A stretch of DNA of 6,569 bases from Halobacteriovoraceae bacterium (GTDB lineage: Bacteria; Bdellovibrionota; Bacteriovoracia; Bacteriovoracales; Bacteriovoracaceae), in the NCBI GenBank assembly GCA_018663815.1, contig JABJPQ010000352.1:1-6569 (forward strand). Reading direction: 5' to 3'. The first letter of the stretch is position 1. Each line of letters opens with the position of its first letter. The notes under the pieces are model-generated. The model made no database searches, had not been told where the DNA came from, and saw nothing but the letters and a program-made list of their open reading frames with translations. Below, one piece after another: positions 5,204-6,569 of this stretch. Both the position numbers and the translations under genes were made by a program.

Positions 5204-5564
5204 AGAATATTTGATCCTTTAGAGTACCGTTTGGTAATTCTTTAACTTTACTTGTCGTGGCATCAAGCACCGTTTTATATTTACCTAATAATATATAAAC
5301 GAAAATTTTAAGTAAGTAGTACAAAGTCATGGGAGATACGAAATCTCTACTTCTAACTCCTCCTTCTTCAAAAATATAATGTCCCATAAAGCCGACAAGC
5401 TGTGAAACAGGTAAACAAATGAGTAAATACCAATTATGGGTTTTTATGAGTAAGATTAAACCAATAAAGAAGATTGAAAAACTTAAAAAGTGTAGTACTA
5501 GATTACCAATACCTCTGTGTCGCCACACAAAAAATTCCCATTCAGTTAAATTTGATCCTTTCAT
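5193..5564 (-). CDS. Mpo1-like (DUF962) membrane protein, putative Fe(II) fatty-acid dioxygenase
   Basis: A 123-residue membrane protein with hydrophobic segments at about 22-41, 45-60 and 80-94. The family pattern is visible: W14-RHRGIGNLVLH with H16, N21 and H25, then GFMGHYIFEEG with H62 and E66, followed by a P-containing segment (SPMTLYYLL). Yeast Mpo1, the characterised relative, is an iron-dependent dioxygenase that converts a 2-hydroxy fatty acid to the acid one carbon shorter. The conserved histidines support the family call; activity is inferred. The ATG is nine bases after the GH3 stop. The ribosome binding site AAGGA (5571-5575) overlaps that stop, which points to coupled translation. 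The 3' end overlaps the P450 start by 11 bases. Family assignment is good but not certain because the spacing after H62 varies. Confidence 0.7.
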   Translation of the reverse strand: MKGSNLTEWEFFVWRHRGIGNLVLHFLSFSIFFIGLILLIKTHNWYLLICLPVSQLVGFMGHYIFEEGGVRSRDFVSPMTLYYLLKIFVYILLGKYKTVLDATTSKVKELPNGTLKDQIFYGN

Positions 5565-5570
5565 ATGTAG

Positions 5571-5575
5571 TCCTT
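5571..5575 (-). promoter_or_regulatory. Ribosome binding site of the Mpo1-like gene, overlapping the GH3 stop
   Basis: On the minus strand TAAGGA combines the GH3 stop TAA (5576-5574) with the AAGGA ribosome binding site, six bases before ATG 5564. Ribosomes ending GH3 would sit directly on the next start site. Confidence 0.75.
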
Positions 5576-6569
5576 ATTGAAATTCTGTAAGTAAGTAGCT
5601 CATTTTTATATCACCCATTATAAGGCCTTTATCTAAGTAATATCGATTATATCGATTTATAATATTAGGGCAGTATTCAACTCTAGAGGGACTTAGCTGA
5701 CCATTTCTTCTAGATTCATTATAATGAAGGATTTTAGATAATTCATATTCAAGCTTCTCATTTAGATCTTCAGATTTAGAATTAGACAAACAGTTATAAT
5801 AAACAGTGCCGTTTTCAACTACTGGATAAAGAAAACTAATATCGTCTTTAATCGTAATTTTTTCAAATATTTCTTTAATTAAAGTTTCGTTTAATTTCTC
5901 ACCCGTTATATCGACAACATTTTTCCTTGAAGTGAAAACAATATTCGGGATGTCATCTTGAATTGAATCAACCCTTATGATATCTCCAATTCTATATCTA
6001 ATAAGTCCGGACCGGTTTGAAATAACTATTTCATATGCCTTTCCTACTTCTAAATTCCAAAGAGGGAAGACTCTTGCGTTAGTATCTATGAACTCATAAA
6101 AATTATGAGTAATAAGTGGGACTTTACTATTATGGGACTCGAGTGGGAAAGTGAAAATAGCCTCAGTAGCAATTAAGCCTTTCGCTTGCATTACGATATT
6201 GGGAAAAATCGCTTTTATTTGCGCAACAAAGTGAGATGAGCTGCCGTCCATCCAACAGGAGATGAGTTTTAAATATGGCCACAGCTTATCAAAATCTATT
6301 GTATATTTTAGTAATTCAATAGTTTTCTTATTAAACTTAAATTTAAATTTGATATTATCCACAATATATTCATTTGCTATCGCAATAGCTAAAATCTTAA
6401 TCCTATTTTTTTGAATAAAGTCTAGCATCACTGTTAAGTACGATGGACTCCAGATAAATATCGTTTCCAAATCATTTTCCTGTAAAAGGTTAAGCGCGAG
6501 TATCAGTCTATAATCATCTTCGTCCTTAATCCTCTCTAAACTCTTTGGATTAATTAAATATTTAGAAAA
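5574..6569 (-). CDS. GH3-family acyl-adenylating acid-amido synthetase, 5' partial
   Basis: The frame is open to the right edge, giving the C-terminal 331 residues. The TTG at 6470 is not the start, because family-like sequence (IKDEDDYRLILALNLLQEND) continues upstream. GH3 proteins usually have about 500-600 residues, so about 200 are missing. Motifs, numbered from the window edge, are TIFIWSPSYLTVMLDF (36-51), WPYLKLISCWMDGSS (97-111), the adenylate-binding GLIATEAIFTFPL (131-143), GLIRYRIGD (188-196) and DITGEKLNE (220-228). GH3 enzymes activate a carboxylic acid as acyl-AMP and transfer it to an amine, as plant enzymes do with jasmonate or auxin. Bacterial members are largely uncharacterised. 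The gene is first in the visible operon with the Mpo1-like and P450 genes; its promoter is off the window. The substrate may be a fatty acid, but this is inferred from the neighbours. Confidence 0.85.
   Translation of the reverse strand, partial: FSKYLINPKSLERIKDEDDYRLILALNLLQENDLETIFIWSPSYLTVMLDFIQKNRIKILAIAIANEYIVDNIKFKFKFNKKTIELLKYTIDFDKLWPYLKLISCWMDGSSSHFVAQIKAIFPNIVMQAKGLIATEAIFTFPLESHNSKVPLITHNFYEFIDTNARVFPLWNLEVGKAYEIVISNRSGLIRYRIGDIIRVDSIQDDIPNIVFTSRKNVVDITGEKLNETLIKEIFEKITIKDDISFLYPVVENGTVYYNCLSNSKSEDLNEKLEYELSKILHYNESRRNGQLSPSRVEYCPNIINRYNRYYLDKGLIMGDIKMSYLLTEFQ

Noticed and set aside
1..6569. CRISPR array, rRNA, tRNA or intact insertion sequence
   Set aside because: No regularly spaced repeats, no RNA gene folds and no transposase motifs were found on either strand.

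Overview
The window is AT-rich (roughly one third G+C by eye), with Shine-Dalgarno-type start sites and compact, overlapping genes. It reads as the chromosome of a low-GC Gram-negative bacterium. The small secreted cysteine proteins, a transglycosylase without a signal peptide, and lipid enzymes (GH3, Mpo1-like, P450) would suit a Bdellovibrionota predator of the Bacteriovorax type. That assignment is a guess: there is no rRNA or marker gene here, and other low-GC Gram-negatives remain possible.

Left part (1-1860, plus strand). A terminator hairpin closes an off-window gene. A toxin-antitoxin-like pair follows: a DUF4258 protein, then a DUF2283 domain fused to an excisionase-type helix-turn-helix. 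Its extended -10 promoter ends almost at the toxin start codon, so the mRNA may be leaderless. Next is a lytic transglycosylase (SLT fold) with a basic Cys/His-rich N-terminal segment and no signal peptide. Its stop codon lies inside the next gene, which encodes a secreted 113-residue protein with four cysteines. This layout resembles a wall-degrading enzyme paired with its periplasmic inhibitor or immunity protein.

Middle part (1860-3040). This is a graveyard of gene pieces: an ORF6N-domain fragment containing a perfect 14-bp hairpin, a minus-strand C-terminal piece resembling a YfhO-type membrane protein, and a 5'-truncated paralogue of the secreted cysteine protein (47 of 82 residues identical, hand count). 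Duplicates and debris of this kind are common where effector-immunity or mobile cassettes turn over. A hairpin at 3017-3043 closes the region.

Right part (3040-6569). A plus-strand cupin-8/JmjC-like Fe(II)/2-oxoglutarate oxygenase runs into a minus-strand operon, and their stop codons overlap by 8 bp. The operon order is GH3-family acyl-adenylating enzyme (N-terminus off the window), Mpo1-like/DUF962 membrane dioxygenase, cytochrome P450. The genes are 9 bp apart or overlapping and have clear ribosome binding sites. Together they look like an acid-modifying pathway: carboxyl activation or conjugation, hydroxylation, and possibly one-carbon shortening of a 2-hydroxy fatty acid. The substrate cannot be read from the sequence.
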